Below are positions 14,444 through 22,056 of a stretch of DNA of 38,523 nt, piece after piece. Position numbers and translations under genes: made by a program. Under the pieces are notes generated by a model. That model was not told the origin of the DNA. It made no database searches and worked only from the letters and a program-made list of their open reading frames with translations. This stretch comes from Oscillospiraceae bacterium (GTDB lineage: Bacteria > Bacillota > Clostridia > Oscillospirales > Oscillospiraceae), in NCBI GenBank assembly GCA_017429835.1, contig JAFROD010000052.1, positions 1-38,523 on the forward strand. The letters are read 5' to 3'. Numbering within the stretch: position 1 is the first letter of the stretch; the number at the start of each line of letters is the position of its first letter.

Positions 14444-15993
14444 TCCTCCTCACCCTTGAGGCTGCGGATCTTCGCCATGATGCCCTTCTCGTTATAGAGG
14501 AAGAACAGGAACGCGCCGATCAGGCAGGTAACGGTCGCAATGACGGCGACGGTGCGGTATTGGCTGTCTTCGACTTTCTCCACGCCGTCCACTACGTGCT
14601 TGACCGTGACGGTGGTATAGATCAGCATCGACAGCGCCTGGCCCATTTTCATCGCGAAGGTGCGGGCGGCAAAGAACATGCCGCTGCGGTCCTCGCCGCT
14701 CTCCAGCGTAGAGAGCTCGGAGACGTCCGCCACGCAGGCCTGGGGCAGAATGCCGAGAATCGCCATCGGGATGCCCGCGGCTCCGGCAATCAGAATGCCC
14801 CAGCCCAGACCCTGACCGCAGAGGAAGGTCAGCAGGAAGACCAGAGAATAGGCAAAGAAGCCGGTAATAATCAGCTTTTTCTTGCCGGTCTTGGGTGCCA
14901 GCTTGTTGACCACAGGGTAGAGCGCAAGGCTGATCACGGTCATCAGAACGGTCAGCATGAAGGTCTTGTCCGAGCCGATGCCCATCAGACGGGTCTCAAA
15001 GTCTGCCAGACCGGTCTGGAACAGGGTGACCGCGAAGAAGTAGATCACGTCCGCGTAGACGAAGCGGCGGAACTGACCGTCCTTAAAGGTTTTGAGCAGA
15101 GAAGAGAACGCCGGCGTCTTGGAAGGCTTGGAGTCGATGTACTCGCGCTCCTTGATGCCCAGCGCCGGAACGAGCAGTCCGACGCAGGCAATGGCGGACA
15201 TGATGCCGATGGCAAGCTGCATCGCCTGCTTCTGGATCAGGGTGATCTGATTGATGATATCCGCGCCTACGATGCTCTTGGCGGTCTCAAACGGTACGGG
15301 ATTCTCAACTGTGCCCTGGAGCATGAGCATGAGCTCGCTCATATTCACGCCCTTGGCAGCGGCGATGGGCTCGAGCAGAGCGTTGATCTTGCCGCCCTGG
15401 AACACGTTGGCAAGAGACGGGATCATGGTCGCCAGCGAGAAGCCGGCAATGTAAGTAAAGGAGATAAAAGTGGAGACGTTGATGCGGTTCTTCTGCGTAT
15501 TGCCCAGCTCCGCGATCAAAGCGTTGTAGGGCGTGCAGTAGATCGTCATAAACAGATAGAAGAGCATCAGCAGCACGAAGATGATGGTGTCGTTGAGCAC
15601 GATGTTGCCGGTCAGCGTAGGCAGCACGAAGACCGCCACGGTCACCAGGGCGAAGGGGATCGCGATCGCCTTCATGAACGGGATGCGGCGGCCGCCCTTG
15701 TAGTTGGCGCGGTCAGACCAGCTTGCGACCAGGGGGTCGGTGACGGCGTCAAACAGACGGCCGACGGCGGTAATCACGCCGAACAGCGTCAGCGACGCGA
15801 TCAGCGGATTCTGGCGGATGAACTGACTCAAGACGCCGTTGGTATCCAAAAACTTTTCGGGGTTGCCGGTGAACATGTGCACCAGCCAGGTGGCAATGAT
15901 GCCGGACAGCAGACTCCAGCCGAACTGACCGACAGCAAAAATCCACAGGACTTTGTTGGTAATCGGTTTCTTTGCGGGTAAGGCTTTAGCCAT
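14440..15993 (-). CDS. GPH-family sugar:cation symporter (MelB-like)
   Basis: A 517-residue, about 12-helix membrane protein of the glycoside-pentoside-hexuronide:cation symporter family. The signature region after helix 2 is RLFDAVTDPLVASWSDR, followed by RRIPFMKAIAIPFALV. It probably imports melibiose or raffinose-family sugars with Na+ or H+; the exact sugar is inferred from the GH36 neighbour. It is slightly longer than MelB, with an inserted loop between central helices (about 195-245). The start overlaps the upstream gene by 8 bases. The C-terminal tail is charged and cytoplasmic. Confidence 0.92.
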   Translation of the reverse strand: MAKALPAKKPITNKVLWIFAVGQFGWSLLSGIIATWLVHMFTGNPEKFLDTNGVLSQFIRQNPLIASLTLFGVITAVGRLFDAVTDPLVASWSDRANYKGGRRIPFMKAIAIPFALVTVAVFVLPTLTGNIVLNDTIIFVLLMLFYLFMTIYCTPYNALIAELGNTQKNRINVSTFISFTYIAGFSLATMIPSLANVFQGGKINALLEPIAAAKGVNMSELMLMLQGTVENPVPFETAKSIVGADIINQITLIQKQAMQLAIGIMSAIACVGLLVPALGIKEREYIDSKPSKTPAFSSLLKTFKDGQFRRFVYADVIYFFAVTLFQTGLADFETRLMGIGSDKTFMLTVLMTVISLALYPVVNKLAPKTGKKKLIITGFFAYSLVFLLTFLCGQGLGWGILIAGAAGIPMAILGILPQACVADVSELSTLESGEDRSGMFFAARTFAMKMGQALSMLIYTTVTVKHVVDGVEKVEDSQYRTVAVIATVTCLIGAFLFFLYNEKGIMAKIRSLKGEEE

Positions 15994-17473
15994 TTTTGTT
16001 ATCCTCCTGTTTGTTCTTTAATCCCATCGCGATCTGCACGGCCTTGTACGCGCCGTCGTAGAGTCCGATGGTCTTATTGACCTTGATTTGCTCGCACATC
16101 TGCTCGAACAGCTCCGTCTCGTTCAGGAACAGATCGACCATCTGCAGCGTGTGCGGGACGTCCTCGCATTCGAGCGTGCCGTCGCCCATCTCCGCCGCGT
16201 GGATCGCGCCCCACTTTTCGTGGCCGCCGATCCGCTTGAGAAACAGCTTCGGAATGGGGTAGAACGCCAGCTCGCTCGGCTTCGTCAGCAGAACGTCGCT
16301 CGAACGCATTAAGAGATTCGTGCAGTAGACCGCTTCAAAGATGTTCTCGTGCCAGAAGGCATGCACGCCGCCGACCTCGCCGTCGATCGCGGCTTCCGCG
16401 AACGCCGCGGTGTCAGCCCAGTCGTTGAAGTGCGTCGTGCTGAGCCCAGCCAGCTCCGGAATGCCGGCGCAGAGCTCCTCCCAGACCTTCTTATAGTCGC
16501 CGACGTTGACGTAGAGCGCCGCCTTGCCCGCCTTGATCTGCGGGATGAGGTGCTCGATCACCGCCGCGAACAACTCGCGTTGCGCGCCCGCGCCGCCGAT
16601 CGTCATTAAGAAGCGCATGGGCTTGCCGCCCTTCTTGCGGGCGAGCCTGCGGTCGCAGTCCGCCTCGAGGTTTTTGACCAGCTCGTGGTCGACGTAATGC
16701 CCCGTGTAGATCAGACTCTCCGGCGGCATCGGCTTCAAAACGTCCTTCTTCTGCATGCCGTTGAGAATGCGGTAGCCGATATAGGACTGGTGCGTCTGGA
16801 TCGTATGGACGCTGCCCTCGGCAAGGTGCAGCGCCATCGGCCAGTTATCGGGGATCGCGTTGACGACGTACTGCATACCTGCGTGGAGCGCGGCCTGCGC
16901 CGGCCAGACGTGCGTGCCGATGATGGGAATGTCCTTCGGGACGTTTTCGAACACCGGCGCCATCAGCTCCGCGTTCTTCTCGTCGGAGGCGTTGTAGGTA
17001 AGCTGACGGAAGCCCTCGTAGTTGAGCTTTTCCCAGTAGAGCTTGTTGAACAGCCGGCTCTTCTGCGACAGCCGCGACCCCATCGAATACAGGTCGTTCT
17101 GCGCGCCGATGACCTTCGTGCAGGTGGTGGTTTTGAAGGAGTTTAAGTCCATCCAATAGGGCGTGTATCCGAGCGCGTGCGCGGCGGACGCCATGGCGAT
17201 GGAAATACGGTAATGACCGAAGCCCATGCGGATGTTGCCGACAATGATACCCTTTTCGCGGTCGAACGGGGTATCGCCCTCGCCCTCGTCCACGCGGATG
17301 TCATACACGCCGAGCGGCTGGTGCAGGCAGGCGTTCTCAACGATTTTCACCTTGTAGTTCGCCTTGCTGTCGTCGCCGTACTTTTTCTGGAATTTACGCT
17401 TGGATTTGACTGCATTTTTCCGTGCTTTTTTGCTGATCTGGTTGCCGAAGATCACGTTAGATTTCTCTACCAT
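15986..17473 (-). CDS. Unknown GT-B-like protein, first gene of the alpha-galactoside operon
   Basis: A 495-residue soluble protein with a very basic N-terminus (SKKARKNAVKSKRKFQKK). It has IRMGFGHYRISIAMASAAHA near residue 95, which resembles the G-x-G-H nucleotide/membrane glycosyltransferase loop of MurG/MGDG-synthase-type GT-B enzymes. A second half contains FLMTIGGAGAQRELF (nucleotide-sugar-domain-like glycine loop) and VLLTKPSELAFYPIPKL, again GT-B-like. No catalytic assignment is possible. It heads the operon (ribosome site GAGGAGGGACGCT) and overlaps the symporter gene by 8 bases, so it must serve galactoside metabolism, perhaps by making or recycling a galactoside or phosphorolysing one. 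Confidence 0.6.
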   Translation of the reverse strand: MVEKSNVIFGNQISKKARKNAVKSKRKFQKKYGDDSKANYKVKIVENACLHQPLGVYDIRVDEGEGDTPFDREKGIIVGNIRMGFGHYRISIAMASAAHALGYTPYWMDLNSFKTTTCTKVIGAQNDLYSMGSRLSQKSRLFNKLYWEKLNYEGFRQLTYNASDEKNAELMAPVFENVPKDIPIIGTHVWPAQAALHAGMQYVVNAIPDNWPMALHLAEGSVHTIQTHQSYIGYRILNGMQKKDVLKPMPPESLIYTGHYVDHELVKNLEADCDRRLARKKGGKPMRFLMTIGGAGAQRELFAAVIEHLIPQIKAGKAALYVNVGDYKKVWEELCAGIPELAGLSTTHFNDWADTAAFAEAAIDGEVGGVHAFWHENIFEAVYCTNLLMRSSDVLLTKPSELAFYPIPKLFLKRIGGHEKWGAIHAAEMGDGTLECEDVPHTLQMVDLFLNETELFEQMCEQIKVNKTIGLYDGAYKAVQIAMGLKNKQEDNKNG

Positions 17474-17546
17474 AGCGTCCCTCCTCGTTTTGTTTGAAGC
17501 GCTGTTTTCGCTCGATTTTCGATCGCTCAGTAAAATACGTTGCGTA

Positions 17547-17564
17547 ATGACCGCATTTGGTCAT
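17547..17564. promoter_or_regulatory. Inverted repeat upstream of the alpha-galactoside operon
   Basis: ATGACC, 6 bases, GGTCAT: a perfect dyad about 75 bases before the first start codon. Upstream on the minus strand, TTGCCA and TAATAT 17 apart are a possible promoter. The dyad would then lie in the early transcript or operator region. No regulator gene is in the operon, so the binding protein must be encoded elsewhere. Confidence 0.45.
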
Positions 17565-17691
17565 TTTATATATTTTACATGGTACTATATTATCATTTAT
17601 TTGTCACTTTGGCAATAATAAAAATCATGATTTACGGCGTCTGTCAGGAAGCTTCTGCCGGCTGTCGGCTTCGTATCGCTGCGAGCGTTCA

Positions 17692-17725
17692 AGCAAAAAG
17701 CCCGTCACATGACGGGCTTTTTGCT
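17692..17725. terminator. Bidirectional terminator
   Basis: A 16-bp stem, AGCAAAAAGCCCGTCA, loop CA, and its complement, with A/T tails on both sides. It ends the minus-strand PH-domain gene, whose stop touches the stem. Confidence 0.9.
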
Positions 17726-18306
17726 CAGTCTTCGCGTTGCTGCCTTGCGCGGAGCGCCTGCTCCACGGCGGTGCGGATACGGTATTCCACCTTGTTGACG
17801 TCGGGAATATTATGCAGCTCAAGCAAAGAATCTGAATAGGGAGAGCGTTCGTAGCTCGTCCCGACGCGGCGGGCGACTGCGGTTTCACCGAAACGGATAT
17901 CGCCGGCGCCGTCCGCCCGCTGGGTCACGGTCATGCGGGGCAGATCGGTCAAGTTCAGCGTCCTGACGGTCTTTCCGGTCTTCACGATGATTCTCTGTCC
18001 GGTCAGCGCATAGCGGCTTTTCTTATTCTGAAGCCACCTGAATACAAACCTGCCGACCGTGATATATATTCCGACGATTACGAAGGGAATGCCGAATAGT
18101 TTGAAGCTAAACGGTACGTCGTGTTTTATGACGTTCACTTCCCAGAAAACAGCGAAGCCGCACCAGAAAACACTGAACGGGATCAGGAAAACGTCCTCCT
18201 TGCGGAAGAGATGTCCCTTTCCCGGCTTCCCGCTCCAAAGGAGGTTTTCACCCGGAAACAACATGCCGCGCACCCATGAAGTATCGTTCTCGTTCTCATA
18301 GTCCAT
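17725..18306 (-). CDS. Membrane protein with bacterial PH domain
   Basis: 193 residues. After an acidic start (MDYENENDTSWVRGM) come LFPGENLLWSGKPGKG, two membrane helices (VFLIPFSVFWCGFAVFW and LFGIPFVIVGIYITVG) and then a PH-like beta domain (RYALTGQRIIVKTGKTVRTL, then LPRMTVTQRADGAGDIRFG). A helical tail rich in R and E follows. The ...YALTNQRI... pattern is typical of bPH/YdbS-type proteins of unknown role at the membrane. ATG 18306 is chosen over an in-frame GTG 9 bases upstream, because that GTG is part of the ribosome site GAGGTGA. Confidence 0.85.
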   Translation of the reverse strand: MDYENENDTSWVRGMLFPGENLLWSGKPGKGHLFRKEDVFLIPFSVFWCGFAVFWEVNVIKHDVPFSFKLFGIPFVIVGIYITVGRFVFRWLQNKKSRYALTGQRIIVKTGKTVRTLNLTDLPRMTVTQRADGAGDIRFGETAVARRVGTSYERSPYSDSLLELHNIPDVNKVEYRIRTAVEQALRARQQRED

Positions 18307-18674
18307 GTAGCTCACCTCTTCGTAAAATATACCACAAGCCGCAAAGCTTGTAAAGAGATCGGCGCAGCCGCCGACGCACGGGAAGCAGCCGTTTGCCGAG
18401 AAATCCCGTTATCGCCGAGTCGAGAAGATTGCCCCGAACCCGTGCCGCAAAGGAAACGAGCGCGGGGTTCTTTTTCGTTGAAACATTGCCGATCTCCTCT
18501 GCAGCGATCTCCAACGCGGGGCGACTTGGCGGCGGGGGAAGTATCGGCGCACAAGTCTGACGAGACTCATCTGCTCTGCGCAAATGCTTTTTCCCGGGAA
18601 GTCTGTACAAAGCTCACAGAATATGATAGAATAAAATAGAAGTGATATTCCCTTTCGAAACGGAGGTGGCTTTT
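18307..18674. other. Intergenic region between PH gene and TIR/RyR operon
   Basis: No convincing gene is present. A hairpin near 18436-18475 (GAACCCGTGC with GCGCGGGGTTC, then TTTTT) looks like a plus-strand terminator of something now lost. The right-hand 75 bases hold the promoter of the downstream operon. Confidence 0.5.
18604..18632 (+). promoter_or_regulatory. Probable promoter of the TIR/RyR operon
   Basis: TGTACA (18604-18609), 17 bases, TAGAAT (18627-18632): four of six and five of six consensus bases. The leader would be about 36 bases, with GGAGGT before the GTG start. Confidence 0.5.
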
Positions 18675-20534
18675 GTGAGTTTGACACTGACTGCGGTGTA
18701 TCTTGTGGCGGTGGCGCTGTTTTTGCTGCTGTTGCTGTCGCTCGGCTTCCAGCCGCGGTTTTTGACACGGATCGCGGGTGTTTTGCTCTTGTTGGCGGGT
18801 GTTTCTGGCACGCTGCTCTACGGCTACGGCTACTGGTCGCTCTGTGAGAGCGTGCCGCAGGCGGTCGCGCGGACGCTGTTTTCCGTGTTCTGCATGTTCC
18901 TCGGACGCAACGAGATCAGCGCGATCTCTACCGTGCCGCTGATTGCGAAGCCTGCCGTGCAGATCGCGCTCTATTTGACGCATCTGCTGGCGCTGTACTG
19001 CACGGCGAGCGCGGTCGTCGGAACGATCGGCGCGCGCCTGATCCGTGCGATGAATCTGCTGCTTCTGCGTCGTGGCGACGTGAATCTTATCTTCGGCGTC
19101 AGCACGGAAACGGTCGATTTTGCGGAAAAGCTGCCTCAGAAGCGGATCGTAATGATCCAAAACGGCGGCGGGAACGCGCCGGAGGCGCGAATCCTGCAGA
19201 TCGGCGGGCTGCTGCTGTCGGGCGAGGCGGAGCGAAACGGCGCGCCGGAGCTGCTCCGGCGGCTCGGGCTCCGCGCAGGCAAGCGGAGACTCAACGTCTA
19301 CTGTCTGGATTCCGACCCGTCTGCGAATCTGCGGTTTGCAAGAGCGCTGCTTGCCTCGATGCACACGCGGGACATTCGACCGCAGCAAACCGCTTTGACG
19401 GTGATCCTGCCGGACGAGTCCGCTTCCGGCAGCCTGCAGGCGACGGAAGGCAGCTACGGCTACGGCAGCGTGCTCGCCTTCGAGCGGGAGGAACTGCTCA
19501 GCCGACTGATGATCCGCCGTTTTCCGCCCGTCGACACGCTCCACTTTGACGGAAAGGCTCGGGCGGAGGAGGACTTTGAGGTGCTGATCGTCGGCTTCGG
19601 CAGAACGGGGCAGGCAGCCCTGCGCGCGCTGGTGATGAACGGACAGTTCTGCGGCAGCCGCTTCCGCGCGACCGTCGTAGCGCGGGACTACGAGCGGCAG
19701 GCGGGCAGCTTTTTCAGCCGCTATCCGACGCTGCGCGAGCAGTATGATATTGAATTTGTCGACGCCGACGCGAGGAGCGTCGCGCTGTACGAGCACATAC
19801 AGCAAAGCGGCGCGTCGCTCAAGTACGTTGCGCTGTGTACCGGCGACGAGAAGACGACCGCGGAGATCGCGGTCGAGCTGGCGGGGCTGTTTCGGCGGCT
19901 CGGCATTCACGCGCCGATCCTGCAATGCGTCGGCGGCAGGATCCGCAAAAACGCCGATCCCTGCGGCAAGGCGGAAACGGTATCGGTTTTTGCGCCGGAT
20001 ATCCTCTGCGGCGACAGTTTGGACGCCGCGGCGATGGCGCTCAACCATACGTATCATAAAAACGAGGACAGCTCTGCACGGGATCAGTGGACGGACTGCG
20101 ATTATTTCAGCCGGATGAGCTGCCGGGCGAGCGCGGATTTCGGCCACGCGCTGCTGCGCGCGGCGTCGGCAGAGGGAAACGCCGAGCCGGAACTGCCGCA
20201 GGAAACGCTGGAAAACCTCGCGCAGACCGAGCATCTGCGCTGGTGCGCGTTCCACTATGCGATGGGCTACCGACAGATGCCGGAGGAGATCTGGCAGGCG
20301 CGGGCGAAAGAGTATCTGAAGCAAAAGCAGACGGGGCAGACGCCGCTGCGTATCGGAAAGGATACGGAGCACAGACTGCATGCCTGCCTGACCGACTGGG
20401 AGACGCTGGACGCACTTTCCGAAAAGGAAAACGCGGTCACGGGCGGCACGGTGGACTACCGGCAGCTCGACCGCGACAACGTGCAGGTTTTGCTGACGCT
20501 GGCGGGCGCAAAGGGGGCGGATCGAGATGCGTAA
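18675..20534 (+). CDS. Membrane RCK/RyR-domain protein with degenerate channel pore
   Basis: 619 residues from GTG 18675 (CGGAGGTGGCTTTT before it; an in-frame ATG at 18642 lacks a site). The N-terminus has hydrophobic helices at about 3-25, 30-52 and 88-118. Between the last two lies a re-entrant-loop-like segment that aligns with the pore of the next gene (SVPQAVARTLFSVFCMFLGR against SVPSALWYLLTTLTTVGYGD), but the filter is FLGRNE. Two Rossmann/RCK-like domains follow, the second with VLIVGFGRTGQAAL (303-316). The C-terminus is a ryanodine-receptor (RyR) domain (about 500-615, AQTEHLRWCAFHYAMGY). It overlaps the next gene by 8 bases. It probably forms a heteromer with that channel as a non-conducting or regulatory subunit; the heteromer is inference. 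Confidence 0.8.
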   Translation: MSLTLTAVYLVAVALFLLLLLSLGFQPRFLTRIAGVLLLLAGVSGTLLYGYGYWSLCESVPQAVARTLFSVFCMFLGRNEISAISTVPLIAKPAVQIALYLTHLLALYCTASAVVGTIGARLIRAMNLLLLRRGDVNLIFGVSTETVDFAEKLPQKRIVMIQNGGGNAPEARILQIGGLLLSGEAERNGAPELLRRLGLRAGKRRLNVYCLDSDPSANLRFARALLASMHTRDIRPQQTALTVILPDESASGSLQATEGSYGYGSVLAFEREELLSRLMIRRFPPVDTLHFDGKARAEEDFEVLIVGFGRTGQAALRALVMNGQFCGSRFRATVVARDYERQAGSFFSRYPTLREQYDIEFVDADARSVALYEHIQQSGASLKYVALCTGDEKTTAEIAVELAGLFRRLGIHAPILQCVGGRIRKNADPCGKAETVSVFAPDILCGDSLDAAAMALNHTYHKNEDSSARDQWTDCDYFSRMSCRASADFGHALLRAASAEGNAEPELPQETLENLAQTEHLRWCAFHYAMGYRQMPEEIWQARAKEYLKQKQTGQTPLRIGKDTEHRLHACLTDWETLDALSEKENAVTGGTVDYRQLDRDNVQVLLTLAGAKGADRDA

Positions 20535-22056
20535 AACGAAGCTGTTTGCGCTGATCGCGCTGAGCTCCATGGCGATCCTGCTGGCGCTGCTGCTGCTTGC
20601 GGAATCGACCGCGCCCGACGCGACCATCGTTTCGGTGCCGTCGGCACTGTGGTATCTGCTCACGACGCTGACCACGGTCGGCTACGGCGACTGCTATCCC
20701 GTGACCGCCGCCGGCAGAGTGATCGGCGCGGTGTTCCAGCTCATGAGTCTCGGCGTTCTTGCCCTGCTGTTCGGAATGCTGACGGCGTTTCTGCGCGGGA
20801 CTGCGTGGGAGCGGATCAAGCTGCTCGGACGTTCCGGCAAGACTTGGTACATTTTTTCGGAAAGAAACGACGCGAGCCTTGCTTTGGCTGCCGCGCTTGC
20901 GCGGGAGGAGCCGAAGGGGGTTCTGCTGTTTGCGAATACGAAGGACGACTGCGGTGTCGGGCGGAGCAGCCTGCTCGGCGCGGAGGCGCTCTGCAAACGG
21001 AAAAAGGACGGCGATTTCCGCCTGTTCTGCCTGTCGGAGAACGAGCGGGAGAACGAGCGTCTGGCAAACGGCGTGAAAAACGGGCGCGTTTATTGCAGAA
21101 GCAGTTTCCTGCCGGATCGGCTGCCGGAGAACCAGCAGCGGTTCGACCCGAAGGAGCTGTGCGCGAGGCTGTACTGGAATCGCTTTCCGCTGCAGTCGGC
21201 GCAGGAGACCGTTCTGCTTGCGGGCGACGGCGCGTACGCCGAAGCCCTGTTGGAGCAGGGCTTGCTTCGCAACGTACTCGACCCGGCGCAGCGGGTGCGC
21301 TACGTCGTCGCGGGAGACTGGTCGGGCTTTTTCCGCCAGCACCCGAATCCGGAAGAGATATTGGAAATCGACCCTGCCTGCGCAGGCAGAGACGAACTGA
21401 CGATATTGCGGCACTGGGAGGACGAGCCGGAGCTGCTGCGAACGGCGGATCGGATCGTTTTCTGCGGAGACGACGAAGATGAGAACCGGCAGAGCGTCCG
21501 TCGGCTGCGCAGATACTTCGCGGTATCCGGCGCAGTGCAGGCGCGGCTCTCCACGCCCGTGGACGGGGCGGACTGCTTCGGCGCGCCGGAGGATCTCTAT
21601 ACGCCCACGCTGGTGATGCACGAGGGGCTCTCGGAGCTGGCGATCTCGCTGAACGAGCGGTATCGGTCGGAGTATCCGGACGCGCCGGACTGGAACGGGC
21701 TGAGCGATTTCGCAAGGCGCTCCAATCTGGCGGCGGCAGATCATTTTTTGGTCAAGGTGCAGGTGCTTGCACGGAAATACGGGGAAGATGAGGACACGAC
21801 GCTGAGCGAGCTGTTCGACCGCTTCCGCAGCGCGACGCCGGAGGACAAGGAGTTCTTCCGCCGGATCGAGCACGCGCGCTGGTGCCGCTTCCACTATCTG
21901 AACGGCTGGCGGTACGCCGCGGTGCGCGACAACGAAAAACGGCTGCACCCGCTGCTTGTGCCCTTCGACCGGCTCAGCCTCGCCGAGCAGGAAAAGGACG
22001 ACTATAGCTGGGAGCTGATCCTGCTGGCGTTTATAAGGAGAAACGATGAAAACTGA
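20527..22056 (+). CDS. Two-helix ion channel with RCK-like and RyR domains
   Basis: 509 residues. Helix 1 (LFALIALSSMAILLALLLL), pore helix plus canonical K+ channel selectivity filter TVGYGD (50-55), and helix 2 (GRVIGAVFQLMSLGVLALLFGMLTAF) form a minimal 2TM pore. A long cytoplasmic part of two Rossmann-like domains follows (YIFSERNDASLALAAAL; ETVLLAGDGAYAEALL). The glycine loops are degenerate relative to TrkA. The last ~70 residues are a RyR domain (EHARWCRFHYLNGWRYA, LHPLLVPFDRLSLAEQEKDD). Overlap with the next gene is 11 bases. K+ selectivity is predicted from the filter; the RyR ligand is unknown. Confidence 0.9.
   Translation: MRKTKLFALIALSSMAILLALLLLAESTAPDATIVSVPSALWYLLTTLTTVGYGDCYPVTAAGRVIGAVFQLMSLGVLALLFGMLTAFLRGTAWERIKLLGRSGKTWYIFSERNDASLALAAALAREEPKGVLLFANTKDDCGVGRSSLLGAEALCKRKKDGDFRLFCLSENERENERLANGVKNGRVYCRSSFLPDRLPENQQRFDPKELCARLYWNRFPLQSAQETVLLAGDGAYAEALLEQGLLRNVLDPAQRVRYVVAGDWSGFFRQHPNPEEILEIDPACAGRDELTILRHWEDEPELLRTADRIVFCGDDEDENRQSVRRLRRYFAVSGAVQARLSTPVDGADCFGAPEDLYTPTLVMHEGLSELAISLNERYRSEYPDAPDWNGLSDFARRSNLAAADHFLVKVQVLARKYGEDEDTTLSELFDRFRSATPEDKEFFRRIEHARWCRFHYLNGWRYAAVRDNEKRLHPLLVPFDRLSLAEQEKDDYSWELILLAFIRRNDEN

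Noticed and set aside
17495..17520. CcpA (cre) site upstream of the alpha-galactoside operon
   Set aside because: Only an AGCGCTTCA-like half site is present and the TG half is missing, so catabolite control cannot be supported.
18567..20675. 702-codon minus-strand frame opposite the first RyR gene
   Set aside because: Antisense shadow: it is Arg/Gln/His-rich, lacks recognisable motifs, and the plus strand has clear TM, RCK and RyR domains with a ribosome site.
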